Assembly: GCA_020080175.1 (NCBI GenBank) | Contig: JAGHQL010000004.1 | Coordinates: forward strand, 124,001 to 188,000 | From: Glutinoglossum americanum | Lineage: Eukaryota; Ascomycota; Geoglossomycetes; Geoglossales; Geoglossaceae | Direction of reading: 5' to 3' | DNA: 64,000 bases | In this document: positions 10,252 to 20,800 of the stretch, in pieces | Layout of the letters: each line of letters starts with the position of its first letter | Position numbering within the stretch: position 1 is the stretch's first letter | The notes under the pieces: generated by a model | What the model was told of the DNA's origin: nothing | Seen by the model: the letters and a program-made list of their open reading frames with translations, nothing else | Database searches by the model: none | Position numbers and translations under genes: made by a program

Positions 10252-12861
10252 TCACCGCGAAGCCACCCTTTTATGCTCTGCCGACCTCGTGGAGGGTTGG
10301 ACTTCAAGTAATTTAGCGCTCCCGGCGCTCATATGCCTCGCGTGTTTCTTGCCCAGGTCGACACTCGTAGCTCGCCGGACCTCTGGGGATTCGTTGGGGC
10401 CCGTGTAATCGAATTGCGGAGATTCCGCGCTGTTAGTCGGACTCATGGACTCGGGAGTACCAGCTCCCTCCTGGAATTCGTTGAGGAGGCCTTCTCGCGA
10501 TTTGACAAGCGGGTTGCGGTGGACGAGAATTGGTTGGCGGCTGACTACGTCCTTCCATTCTGCTTCTCCGCGCTGCTCTTTTGGGTCTCCTTCTTCGTCG
10601 TTGTCGTCGTCATTAAAACTGTCTCTCATGTGTGTGTCGCCGTCTTCACTCGAGGCGATAGCAGTGCCGCTTTCTCTTAACGCGGATGAACGCCCCTGTC
10701 CTGGGCCTGGGCTGAGGTGGGTATAATATTCGTCCCCTTCTAAGCCCAGCTCTTCAGCTGAATCGGAATAATCGCCGTAGCGTTTCGGGAGAGAGTTACC
10801 GCTGCTCCGTGTAGGGTGATTTAATGGCACGGAGTTTCTTTTTGATGGCTTGCCGGAGAGCCAAGAACCTTCGGAATCGATAGATGCTAGAGATTGTGAG
10901 AGCGCTGCACTTGGCGCCCGCTCATCTGGAGGCGACATCCGCCCAGTTGACAGATTGTCTTTAGAGGCTGTATCGGCAAATGGGTCTTGAGGCCGGCCGG
11001 GCCTCTGGGCGACTGTGAAAGCTTCGGTTGAGACACTCGGACTATCGTGGTCGCCTCTTCCAGAACCCGCCCCCTCCCGGATAGTAAATGACTCTTGACT
11101 GCCACCGAGGCTATGTGGGGCACTGACTGATTGGATCTTTGATTGCGAATGTGATGCTGATGACTCGGGAAGATCTTCACGGAACCTAGACGTCGTCCGT
11201 ATTGGAGGGCCGGACGTCCGTTGTACATTCGTATCTGCTGCAACAAGAGCTGTTGGATGGGGAATGGAGTCCCTTGAAGTTGAGAACTGGCTGACTGGCC
11301 TCCCTGGATCATCGGTTGGTCTCTTGGATTTGGCGCCACTGCGTCTGAAAAATACAGTCCATCTGCTCGAAGGTTGCTGTTTTCCAACTGGGTCAGACTC
11401 TCTTCTATTGGCCTCGACTGGCTCAGGCGCCTTGCCTGTGCTCAGTGGGCGTAAACTCGAGAGGTTTGAAGTATCGGAGACTGGTCGTTCACGATGTATC
11501 GAAGGCTGTGTAGGCGGTACGCTCGCAACCGACAACCGTACAGCCTGTGCCGTCTCTAATTCAGTCCCTTCAAGCTCATCCGGCGGGCTAATATGTTCAG
11601 CTGGAGTTGAAGGTGTGCTAGGTACTCTACTACCATCTTCATTGCTCTCATGCCGCAGATCCTCATGGGAATCATCGCGGAGCCACGAGATCGGCGACCG
11701 TGAATGCCTCCTTGCCGGCTTTGGGTGTCTGCTAGGCGGCTGCTCTCTAGTTTGCACGGGGGGCTCGCCGATGCCTAGCCCGACACCATCCCGTCCAATA
11801 GCTCCCCGATGCACGTTCGTTGGGGTGTCATTTCTATTTTGTCCTTGAAGCATTTTCTCTTCTTCTTCGGCCTTTTGCTTTTCCGCTCTTCTTAGCAACC
11901 TCCGTTGCATCTTCTCCGCTTCCAGTATCCTTTTCTTTTCTCTTCGTCTGTGATCACGTTCCATGAGCTCCCTCAAGCCGCTAGCGTCCAGGTCATCCGC
12001 AAGGTCGTCTATCGTTTTACTCTTCTGCTTAGCTTCCTCAGGTAATGGTGTTCGTCTCCGCTCATCTCGCCTTGACCCTGATCTTGACACCGGTGCGAGT
12101 CGTGATGGTGCCTCCGAATACCTTAGCCTTGGCCTCGGTGACAAGAGATCGAGACTCTTAACGATGAAACCGCCCTCCGAGTTTGACGAAAGCGAGGAAT
12201 GCATTGACTCCGGGAAAGAAAGTGAAGCTTCAGACGCTGAACGGTATTGCGTACCCAATCCTCCGTACCTCCGATGCCCTTCGCGGCCAAATGGAGCTGT
12301 GAATGATCGGCTTGGCAGAGAAGCAGAGGCGCTCATAGACCGTATCTCTTCTTCCCGAGCGTGATTATTCTCCTTTCTCTTCTTCCGTGAGTCCCGCCGA
12401 TTTAGAGGTGAATCGCTTGCTGCACTTCGTTTCCCTTTCAATGTCGGTAGTTGTTGCCAGTTATTTCGCTGGTCGATGGAGGTGTTTGAGTGGGAGGGCT
12501 GGCCTTGATGAAAGTAAGCCGGCACATTGTGACGACGCTCAGGGTCTACCCTCGGATATCGTCCAGTATCGACATGGGCTCCAGGAACCTGATGTTGGGT
12601 TGGATGGTTCTCTTTATCTAGAGGTAACGGAAACTTCTCTGCCAGCCCACGCGAGTAGGTATGGAAAGCTTTATTTGGATCTCTATCTGCCGCTTTTGCC
12701 TTCGAGCCAGGCTTTGTCCTTCTATTCTTGCTCAGTTTGTGTACAGGTCTTGCCGAGCTGTTGACTTTGGAGTCGTGGCGTGCGACAAGGTGTCTCTTCT
12801 CATTACCGCCTGCCCCACTCTTGTTCCTCCTCGACCGGTGTCTGAATGGCCAAATTGCCAT
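10252..12861 (-). CDS. Conserved-looking fungal protein of unknown function, largely disordered
   Basis: One uninterrupted frame of 869 aa starts at an ATG with MAIWPFRHRSRRNKSG. The short hydrophobic-basic N-terminus, a region around residues 200-240 (SLSFPESMHSSLSSNSEG) and a block near residues 280-340 stand out. That last block is DDLADDLDASGLRELMERD followed by a Lys/Arg/Glu-rich helix ending in EEEEKML. I recall this arrangement from uncharacterised proteins of other Pezizomycotina, but I cannot name the family. The rest is Ser/Pro/Arg-rich and probably disordered, with many possible phosphorylation sites. No catalytic motif or membrane segment is visible. The helix could be a coiled coil or a nucleic-acid-binding basic helix. 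Confidence that it is a gene is high; function is unknown. Confidence 0.75.
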   Translation of the reverse strand: MAIWPFRHRSRRNKSGAGGNEKRHLVARHDSKVNSSARPVHKLSKNRRTKPGSKAKAADRDPNKAFHTYSRGLAEKFPLPLDKENHPTQHQVPGAHVDTGRYPRVDPERRHNVPAYFHQGQPSHSNTSIDQRNNWQQLPTLKGKRSAASDSPLNRRDSRKKRKENNHAREEEIRSMSASASLPSRSFTAPFGREGHRRYGGLGTQYRSASEASLSFPESMHSSLSSNSEGGFIVKSLDLLSPRPRLRYSEAPSRLAPVSRSGSRRDERRRTPLPEEAKQKSKTIDDLADDLDASGLRELMERDHRRREKKRILEAEKMQRRLLRRAEKQKAEEEEKMLQGQNRNDTPTNVHRGAIGRDGVGLGIGEPPVQTREQPPSRHPKPARRHSRSPISWLRDDSHEDLRHESNEDGSRVPSTPSTPAEHISPPDELEGTELETAQAVRLSVASVPPTQPSIHRERPVSDTSNLSSLRPLSTGKAPEPVEANRRESDPVGKQQPSSRWTVFFRRSGAKSKRPTDDPGRPVSQFSTSRDSIPHPTALVAADTNVQRTSGPPIRTTSRFREDLPESSASHSQSKIQSVSAPHSLGGSQESFTIREGAGSGRGDHDSPSVSTEAFTVAQRPGRPQDPFADTASKDNLSTGRMSPPDERAPSAALSQSLASIDSEGSWLSGKPSKRNSVPLNHPTRSSGNSLPKRYGDYSDSAEELGLEGDEYYTHLSPGPGQGRSSALRESGTAIASSEDGDTHMRDSFNDDDNDEEGDPKEQRGEAEWKDVVSRQPILVHRNPLVKSREGLLNEFQEGAGTPESMSPTNSAESPQFDYTGPNESPEVRRATSVDLGKKHARHMSAGSAKLLEVQPSTRSAEHKRVASR

Positions 12862-14620
12862 CGTCGCACTTGGACGTTCACCTTCCAGTTTCTCTCTTCC
12901 GCCTCTGCGCCGGCGGATTCGGCGCCAACATATAAGGCTCGTCAGCTTGTTGTTATTGTACTAGGTACCGCGCAGAGGGTATTAGGGCGGAGAACCTCCA
13001 GAACGTTTCGCAGTTTGCGACTAAACGTTGCCGGTATAGGAGATGAGCAGTGCTGGCCAGCGTTGCACCGATGAACGAGGGCTTGCGCGACTGGAAGAAC
13101 TCAAATGGATCGATTTGCCGAGCGTGATTTGCAGATTCAATACTCGCAGCTGAGCTTGCGCCAGTTGGTGCGAGAGAGCGAGCGTTGTATGATAGATTAC
13201 CTGAGAATAGAAGAGAGAAAGATAGACAAGAAATTTACGTCGCAATGATGCGAGCGAATTTGGCGAGTGCTGATCGGAACTGTAAGTTGAAGGGTAGAGT
13301 AATAAAGGTCGTGTCGCTGTGTCGCCGTGTCCCCGTGTCGCCGTTGCGGTGCAGGTCGGTTTTCTTTTCTGCTGCAGGGGGGTCGAGGAGTTAAGGGAGG
13401 AGGGGCGTAGTATAGTATAGGTAGCGGTAGTGCTGTGCAAGTGGACGCTAAGTATGTGATGCCTGTTCCCAGGTTAGAGGGTCTGTCTAAGCAGGTGCTG
13501 CTGGTGTGGGTGGGCTGCGGTTTGGGCTGTGGTTGGATGGCTATGGCTGATAGAGGAGCGTCATGGTAAGATCCCCGCCCTCTCGGCGCAAGTTTGCAGC
13601 GGAGTGGCTAGATCGGCTGGAGAGCGCGTATGCGACAGGACGGGGTTGTCTTAGATAGACTTGGGCAGAAGTGGGTCGATGCAGTGTGATTGGCTTAGCT
13701 GCAGCTCGAGCTACAGCGTAATGCTAGACATTGCGAGCCACGATACAAGCGTGGGCATAAGCAGGAATAGGCAGGATTTCACGATTGGCAAGGCGCAAAG
13801 CAGGACAGGGACGGAGACCAGGGAAAAGGCCAGGGCAAAGAGCAGGGCTACGATAGATAAAAGATGGTGAGTTTCAGGTTCGCACTCCGTCGTCGGTTAT
13901 CGGTAGGGTTAGGAGAGCTGGGTTCGGACTTTTAATTCGGCTCGGGGATCCGAGAAGTGGATGAGAAGAAGAAGAAGAAGATGATGAAGATGAAGAGCGG
14001 GCGGAGACGCAGAAGAGAGGAAGAAGCGGGCAAAAAAAAGAAAAGATTTGGAGTGGGGATGACTCTGGCGGGCCGGCTCCCGATCTCGTGGATCAGGCGT
14101 GACTGAGACTGGCTGGTGCCTCGTTTCTAAGGCAGATGTTGACTAAGCTTCCCAAAGTAACTGCGACTTCGTCAATCCCCGGTGGCGAGTGGATCAACAT
14201 GCATGCGCTATCTGTACATACGTTGGGGAGCGGAGGAAGGATCTAGTAGGGACCTAAGACCATAGGTCCGGTTTTGGCCTGTTGTGTTATTTTGGGAGTC
14301 GATTTGTTTTCAACGTCGTTAGACTTGATTGGTATTGCCCCGTTCTAGTCATGTGACTTGAATGATCTCGGGAAATGGTAAAAAGGTTCTAAGAAACGCC
14401 TACAATGATTTTGTCTGGGCGCCTTTATCTAAAATTATTGAATCAGAGTGTCATTGGTTCATATTAATCGTGCGACTTGCGTAGACGCTATTCCGCATCG
14501 GGCACTCTGTTGCTTGTAAACAAACGATCCTCCGTCTAAATGCCATCACCACAAATAATCGCAGAGTTACCATAGCACGAAACACCAAACGAGAGGAGCC
14601 GAGAATTTCAAGTCTTCGCA
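12862..14620. other. Divergent intergenic region, about 1.76 kb
   Basis: This lies between the start of the long hypothetical gene (-) and NUF2 (+), so it carries two promoters and probably a long 5' leader of the minus-strand gene. It contains a GAA/GAT microsatellite at 13963-13996 and purine-rich DNA around 13960-14040. Small open frames here have no recognisable protein character. Confidence 0.5.
13963..13996. repeat. GAA/GAT trinucleotide microsatellite
   Basis: About five gaa units are followed by interspersed gat/gaa units in a purine-rich intergenic stretch. Confidence 0.8.
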
Positions 14621-16254
14621 ATGGATTTTAATCCGCGCGCCAGCCAACAGTTTCGCGGAGGTAGTCAGCATCAAAAAGGCAGAAGTACCACCAAGAAGGC
14701 AGAGGAGACTGATTTTATGCGCTTGGTATTATAAAACTTTCTACTACACTTTGGGCCAGGCGCAATCATCTAATCAAGTTCTTCCGCCAGTCTGACAATG
14801 AGATCGCCGGTTGTATCAGCGACATTGGCATGCCCTTCACGGCGGCTGATCTTCAGAAACCCAATCCCCAGCAGATCCAGCTCGTGTTTGAGTGGTTCGC
14901 AGAGCTACTCATCAGTGCGACGCGCGAGACCGTGGAGCCAGCAATGAGAGCGGCCGCAGAGGATATATGCGGCGAGTACATGGACATTGTGCCTGCTGAT
15001 ACGAGGAACTTGATGGGTTTTTACGTTAGCTTGAGGAGATTATTGGATGAGGTATTCTTGTTTTCCTGGAACTACAGAGGGTGGACGGAAACAGAGGTTT
15101 AACAGCGCGTGCCTATAGTGCGGGATTAGAGACTTCTCCTTCCAGGACCTCCTAAAACCTACCCACGACCGGCTACAGAAGATCTTCTCGTACATCATCA
15201 ACTTCGTTCGCTTCAGGGAGTCCCAGACTGGCATAATTGACGAGCATTTCAACAAAGCGGAGATGACCAAGAACCGCATTGAACAACTGTACTCTGAGAA
15301 TCAAGGGATGGAGGCCCGATTCGAGGAGATGAAGAGATCGCGCAAGGCCATGGAGGGGGAGGCAAAGGAGAAGATAGCCCGGAACAGTCAGCTGAAGGCA
15401 CGGCTCCGAGAGCTTAAAGACGAGCAAGAGAAAGTCACCGGACACCTGGAGCGCGTAAAGCAAGAGAAAACCCAACTCACAGAATCCCTAGAGGAAAAAA
15501 CCGCAGTCGCCCTAGCCGTCAAACAAGAATCCATGAAGCTAAAGCCCTACGTCCTCTCTTCCCCCGCAGCCCTCCAATCCTCTCTCTCTGACCTCTCCAC
15601 CTCCCTCCTCGCCGACAAATCCACAATCGACGCTCTAGACCGGCGCACGCGCGCCCTTCAAACCTCCACGGACACCTTCGCCATCATCCACACCGACGTC
15701 ATATCCTGCACCAAGCTCCTCGAGGAAGTCTCCGCCGAACTCCAGAAGGAGGAGGAGGAAGCTGGGAAGGCGGCCAAGCATCGTGACGCGTTGAGCGAGC
15801 GGGGGAATAACGTCAGGGAGGTGGAGAGGACGGAGTTGTTGCTGCAGAGGCAGTTGGCGAAATGGAATGAGAGGACTGAGAAGTTGAGGGCTAATGCTAG
15901 GGAGAAGGCTGAGGTGGCTAGGGGGAGGACTGAGGAGTTGAGGGCCGTGCACCGGAGGTTGACGGAGGAGAGGGGGGAGAAGGGGAGGGAGATGGAAAGA
16001 AGGAGGGTGAGGATTGAGCAGACGGAGAAGAAGGTATGTTTTTGCACCAAAAAAAATAAAATAAAAAGAAACCTCCGCTTTTGAGAATTTCTTGGATCTA
16101 ATGCTCATTCGGCTGACTTTTCTGGAATTGTGTGTGACAGATGGCGGATTTAAAGGAGAACATCGAGAATGAGATTCATAGCGCGCATGACGAGTTCTTG
16201 AAGATGGACTCGCATATCAAGTTATATATCACGGAGATGGAACAGATGATATGA
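14621..16254 (+). CDS. nuf2: Kinetochore protein Nuf2 (Ndc80 complex)
   Basis: Nuf2 pairs with Ndc80 to hold kinetochores to spindle microtubules. Four exons are read: 14621-14725, 14791-15051, 15119-16033 and 16141-16254, giving 464 aa, the usual length. Exon 2 holds the calponin-homology-like head: [20 protein letters not shown], then [20 protein letters not shown]. Exon 3 starts [20 protein letters not shown] and completes the head. From about residue 160 onward the protein is almost continuous Glu/Lys/Arg-rich coiled coil, as expected for the rod that binds Ndc80 and then Spc24/25. The last short exon ends [13 protein letters not shown], typical of the Nuf2 C-terminus. The first 27 residues are basic and Gln/Ser-rich. 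The gene faces the minus-strand unknown gene at 16624. Confidence 0.93.
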
Positions 16255-16623
16255 TTTGCGTGACGAGGGTCTCCCTTTTTCTTTTCTTTTTTTTAAATGA
16301 CTATTCCCCTGTTTAAAGTTGTTATCTGGCGGTTGTAACTGTAACTGGGTTAGGTGGGTGTTTTTGGGGGATGCCTAGTTATGGGTAATGGCTTCAGCAA
16401 TGAATTTGAAGATTTATTGCAAAAGAGACCGAGCTGTCTTAGTCCAGGATATGCTCCCAGTGCGGGCCTCGTTAGTGGATCTCAAGTGAGCAAAAGATTT
16501 GCTCTCCCGGTTGGGTCAGGCCATTGCCATAGAGCGATTGCCGTTCTCAAAAAACACCATTTCTCCAGTATCCTTCAGGCAGAGTAGTGGTTTCGGCAGA
16601 TCAGTATAGGTTTCACTTTTCGT
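16255..16623. other. Convergent spacer
   Basis: This is the 369-bp tail-to-tail spacer between NUF2 and the minus-strand unknown gene. It begins with a T-rich tract (about 16275-16295) that could serve the NUF2 3' end. No gene is seen. Confidence 0.5.
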
Positions 16624-17280
16624 TCAGGTCATAGCTGCGTTATGGTTGTCGTCCTCAGAAAAGACAAACCATCTCTCCAACACCCTCCTGATCTTTACAG
16701 TCCTCCCGGTCCATCCCCTCTCTTCACCTCTAAGGCCCATCACTGTCCCATTCAGCAATGGTACTTGCTCGTCCCACACGGTCTTATTTGCCCCGTTACC
16801 TCCATCTTGTGATGAAGCCGGTGGCGCTGCGTATTCAACGACCATAAGCCTCATGCATGACCGTGCCGCGGTGTCCACCGCGGCTGCGAAGGTGCGGGAG
16901 AGGCCTTGAGCAGAGTGGTCGGGGAGTGAGCGGTGCAGAGCGACCGGGTTTACAAGACAGAGTGCTGGGAACTCGCTTGTGGCTGGGAGGGTATCGGAAG
17001 TTCTGGAGTGGAATGCCGAGAGATATGCGCGGAGGTGATGCAGCGTCGGAGAAAACGCCAGGTGAATTGAGCGGCTCGCGGCGATAAGCTGGAGGGTAGG
17101 TATGATGAGCCGCTCTCCAGGCTCAGCGCCGTCTCTAACGCAAGCCTGGAGTTCATAGAGGAATGCGTCACGGGTCGAGCAGACAACCAAGGTTGATGTA
17201 GCCGAGAGATGGGTAAGGACATAGTCGAGCAGCTCGGATGGGAGGAGTGAGTGGAGTACGAGTGGTGGTGGAGGCGACAT
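16624..17280 (-). CDS. Unrecognised 218-aa fungal protein, possibly RecA-like fold
   Basis: A single-exon frame starts at an ATG with MSPPPPLVLHSLLPSELLDY. What can be seen: a helix (LLDYVLTHLS), a strand-like TLVVCSTRDAFL, a second helix (HHLRAYLSAFH), a strand LCLVNPVALHR and then SRTFAAAVDTAARS leading to MRLMVVEYA. The C-terminal part has WDEQVPLLN, GRTVKIRRVLERWFVF and an acidic tail. The alternating strands, with a WDE..P.LN...R pattern near the end, resemble the core of degenerate RecA/Rad51-paralogue proteins (Shu/Elp6-type) that lack Walker motifs. That is a weak structural guess, not an identification. It is divergent from dynein and convergent with NUF2. Confidence 0.7.
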   Translation of the reverse strand: MSPPPPLVLHSLLPSELLDYVLTHLSATSTLVVCSTRDAFLYELQACVRDGAEPGERLIIPTLQLIAASRSIHLAFSPTLHHLRAYLSAFHSRTSDTLPATSEFPALCLVNPVALHRSLPDHSAQGLSRTFAAAVDTAARSCMRLMVVEYAAPPASSQDGGNGANKTVWDEQVPLLNGTVMGLRGEERGWTGRTVKIRRVLERWFVFSEDDNHNAAMT

Positions 17281-17846
17281 TTGGTGTGATGCACCAATGT
17301 GGACCCTACGTGGTCAAGCAGAAATGACAACGACCTGGGTCTCCAGGATAGAAGAGATGAGCATGTTTAATTAGTTGTGGTGTCCCGGAGTCGTCAAGTC
17401 CGGAAGTATGTTACATACCTTCCAGGCCGCTCATTTGTTGGAAGGTTGAGCTGGAGAGTACCCTCTTGCTCTTCTTGCACGTGGAAGCATCTCGTTGGGG
17501 ACGAACCGTTTCAGTCGCTTTCCTGCGCACCCAGTACATGCCGCTCGCCGTAGCTGCACGGTACCTGTGGCTATCGCCAAGCACAGAACGCACGGGCCTT
17601 GGAAATCCGTTCTCTCGGGAAAGGGAAATCAACACGCGAAACTCGTCTGCGTACTCTGTACAACACAAAACTAATCTTGAACCTCTACGGAATCCTCATT
17701 AGGATCCTTTTCTCTCATCACCCCTGTCCTTTTTGCAACGCGAAAGTCGTGTCTAATCTTTGCATCTCTCACGCAAGCTTATCTGTCTTGTGTGATGATT
17801 CGGACGGGGAGAGTTTAGTACGTCAACAATAAAAAAAGTCGCCAGG
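17281..17846. promoter_or_regulatory. Divergent intergenic promoter region (unknown gene / dynein heavy chain)
   Basis: The 566 bp lie between two divergent start codons. Short open frames on both strands overlap here without protein character. A pyrimidine-rich stretch near 17700-17770 lies upstream of the dynein ATG and could be its leader. Confidence 0.5.
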
Positions 17847-20800
17847 ATGGAAGGCCCTCTGGTTTCGCCAGGGGCAAACGGCACGTCGACGCCCACCATC
17901 GCAGCGGCGAATACTTTTACGGCGTTCAACCCGACGATGGTGGTAGATTACTTGACGGCTATTCTTGAGGTCACTCTTGGGGCGTCGAGGGTGGATTTGG
18001 AGTCGCCAGGGAGCTTGTTGTCCAAGGCGAAGCACTCAGATACCCTGCAGCGGTGTACGCGGTTTGCTGCGGAGTCACAGACTGCTCTGTATGTTCTGAA
18101 GGATATAGCTGTAGATGAGGCGGGCGGGGCGGATGTTGTAGCAGGTTGGTAGTACTTTTTTGCTCCTCCGGTTGGGATGTCATGCCTATGTTAGGAGTAG
18201 ATGTTAATATCACGGTTTTCATATTAACTTTTAGTGACAACTCCTTCTTATGTATATACGCTGTCGTCTGAGATACCGTCCTCGACTACTACCGTCGCCT
18301 CGATAGCACTGATAAAACGCTCGCAACCTCTCGACCCCAATATCCCTATCTTCTCCCAAATACAGATGCTCAACCTCCCGGGAACAGTTCCTACTAATGC
18401 CGGGGCAGTGAGCCAAGGATCGTCCATATCTCCTTTCGAAATACTTCACCAGATCATACATTCAGGACTGGCACCTTATTTTGACGCGTATACCAAGGAT
18501 CAAGATGTGGTCAGCAGGGGTAGGGGACGGATCGATGCGGAAGGGAAGACGGGCATACCGGGGACGAAGAAGAAGATGGCGGAGCTAGAGTTGAGCCTGC
18601 TGCATTTGCAGCAGAATATTGAGATACCGGAGCTGTCGCTTCCTTTGCATCCTGTGGTTCAGGCCGCCATCGACGAAGCCGCTGCCCGAGGCACCAAGCC
18701 CAGCGTGGACTTTGTCCCTGCGTCACTCCTTCAAGATAGCACTTTTCTCAACAGTCTACAAGCGACTGTTAACAGCTGGATAAAGTCGATCCAGACCATC
18801 ACGAAGATGTCGCGAGATGCCGCTAACGGCACGGCGACCCAGGAAATCAACTTCTGGTTGTCTATGGAGACTGCGCTAGAGGGTATCGAGATCCAACTTC
18901 GCAGTGATGGGGTTCAGCTTACCCTGGAGATATTACGGCACGCCAAACGATTCCAGGCCACAGTTAGCTTTGCTGCAGATACCGGTTTAAAGGAAGCCAC
19001 GGAGAAGGTCCAGAAATACAACCAGCTCATGAGAGAATTTCCCTTGGATGAACTACTCTCGGCGACGTCACTAGAAAAAGTGAAGGAAGCTATCAGCCTG
19101 ATCTTCACCCATCTCAACAAGAAACTCCGGATATGCCCATATCCGATTCGACGGGCTCTTCCTCTGGTAGAAGCAATATCTGCGGACCTCGATACACAGC
19201 TGCACCAACTGGTGCATGGGCGCTCGCTCATGCATCTCGAGTACCGGGATTTCGAGACTCTCATGAAAACAGCAGCGGGGATCTGGAAGGCCTGGGATGA
19301 GAATATAAAAGAATTCACAAATGTCGCCCGCGAGGTCACACGACGAAGAAATGAGAAGTTCATCCCTATCAAAATCCAACCCCGCCACGCTGCAACGCAA
19401 GACCGACTGAAATACATCAACACTTTCCGCGTGAATCACGAGCAACTTCAACGCACCATCGTGAATGTGCTAGGTCCAAGCTTGTCGGGTGGGTTTGGTG
19501 GAGCTACGACGAATGGAGTAGTTGTGGTGGAGGAGATCGGAGATGTGGATGCCATCGAGGAAGTGTCGCAGGCTTATGCCGCGCTGAAGGATGTTGATGT
19601 TCTAGACGTCTCTATGGAGGGAACTCAGATCTGGGTACAGGCGGAGATCACCTACAGTGAACGAACGTCTCGTGTGGAGAATTCGATCATTGCACGCCTA
19701 AGAGATCGGCTCGCAACTGCAAAGACCGCGACTGAGATGTTCAGAGTCTTCTCGAAGTTCAATGCACTCTTCGTTAGGCCAAAGATCAGGAGCGCCATCG
19801 CAGAGTACCAGGTGACGCTGATTGACAATGTTAAGCTCGATATCGCATCTCTCCATGAGCGATTCAAACAACAATACGGCCACTCGGAGGCACATGCGAT
19901 GGCTCAGCTCCGAGACTTGCCCCCTGTCTCCGGCGCCATCATATGGGCTCGGCAGATTGAACGGCAACTTAACGCATATATGAAGAAAGTCGAGGATGTT
20001 CTTGGTGACGAATGGGCATTGCATGCTGAGGGCCAGAAGTTACAAGCCGAGAGTGATTTATTCAAGCGAAAGCTGGATACGAGGCCCATCTTCGAGTCGT
20101 GGCTTCACGATGTACAGAAGCGCAATATTTCCATCTCTGGTCGGTTATTTAGCGTCGTTCGGAATCGTGCTGCCGGTAATTCTTTGGAGCTGGCGGTCAA
20201 CTTCAACGCCCAAGTCATTGCCTTGTTTAAAGAGGTGAGGAATCTGATATGGTTGAATTATCAAATACCTCACGCCATCAACAATATCTCAAAGGAGGCA
20301 AAGCGAGTTTACCCATACGCTGTGAGTCTGATGGAAAGCGTTCGCACCTATGCGCAAACAAATCGCACCATCCAGATGATGACGGAGGTGTCTACCCTAC
20401 TCAGCGGGTATCAGAATGATGTGCAGTCATTAATTGTGAAGGGAGTGCCACTGAAATGGGAATCCTTCGTTCACTCCTATGATTTACACATCCGACAGAT
20501 CGCGTATCTCCCGAACGGCCATATCGATCACTCAGCTGGAAGGGGGGAAAGCAAGCATGTCCAGTTTGTCCGGGAATTCGCTACTGCAGTATCTGTTCTC
20601 CAGACCAAAACAGCCACACTCGCGTCGATCAATGAAACGGTTCAGAAGGCGATGAAGGAACTCAAGACCTGCCCTTACAATATGGAAGACTTCAAGAACA
20701 GACTGGAGACTATTCAAACAGCCGTAGATCAGCTCAACTTAGAGAATTACGTCAACCTGACGCACTGGGTCAGCGAAATGAATCTACGAATTGAGGCAAT

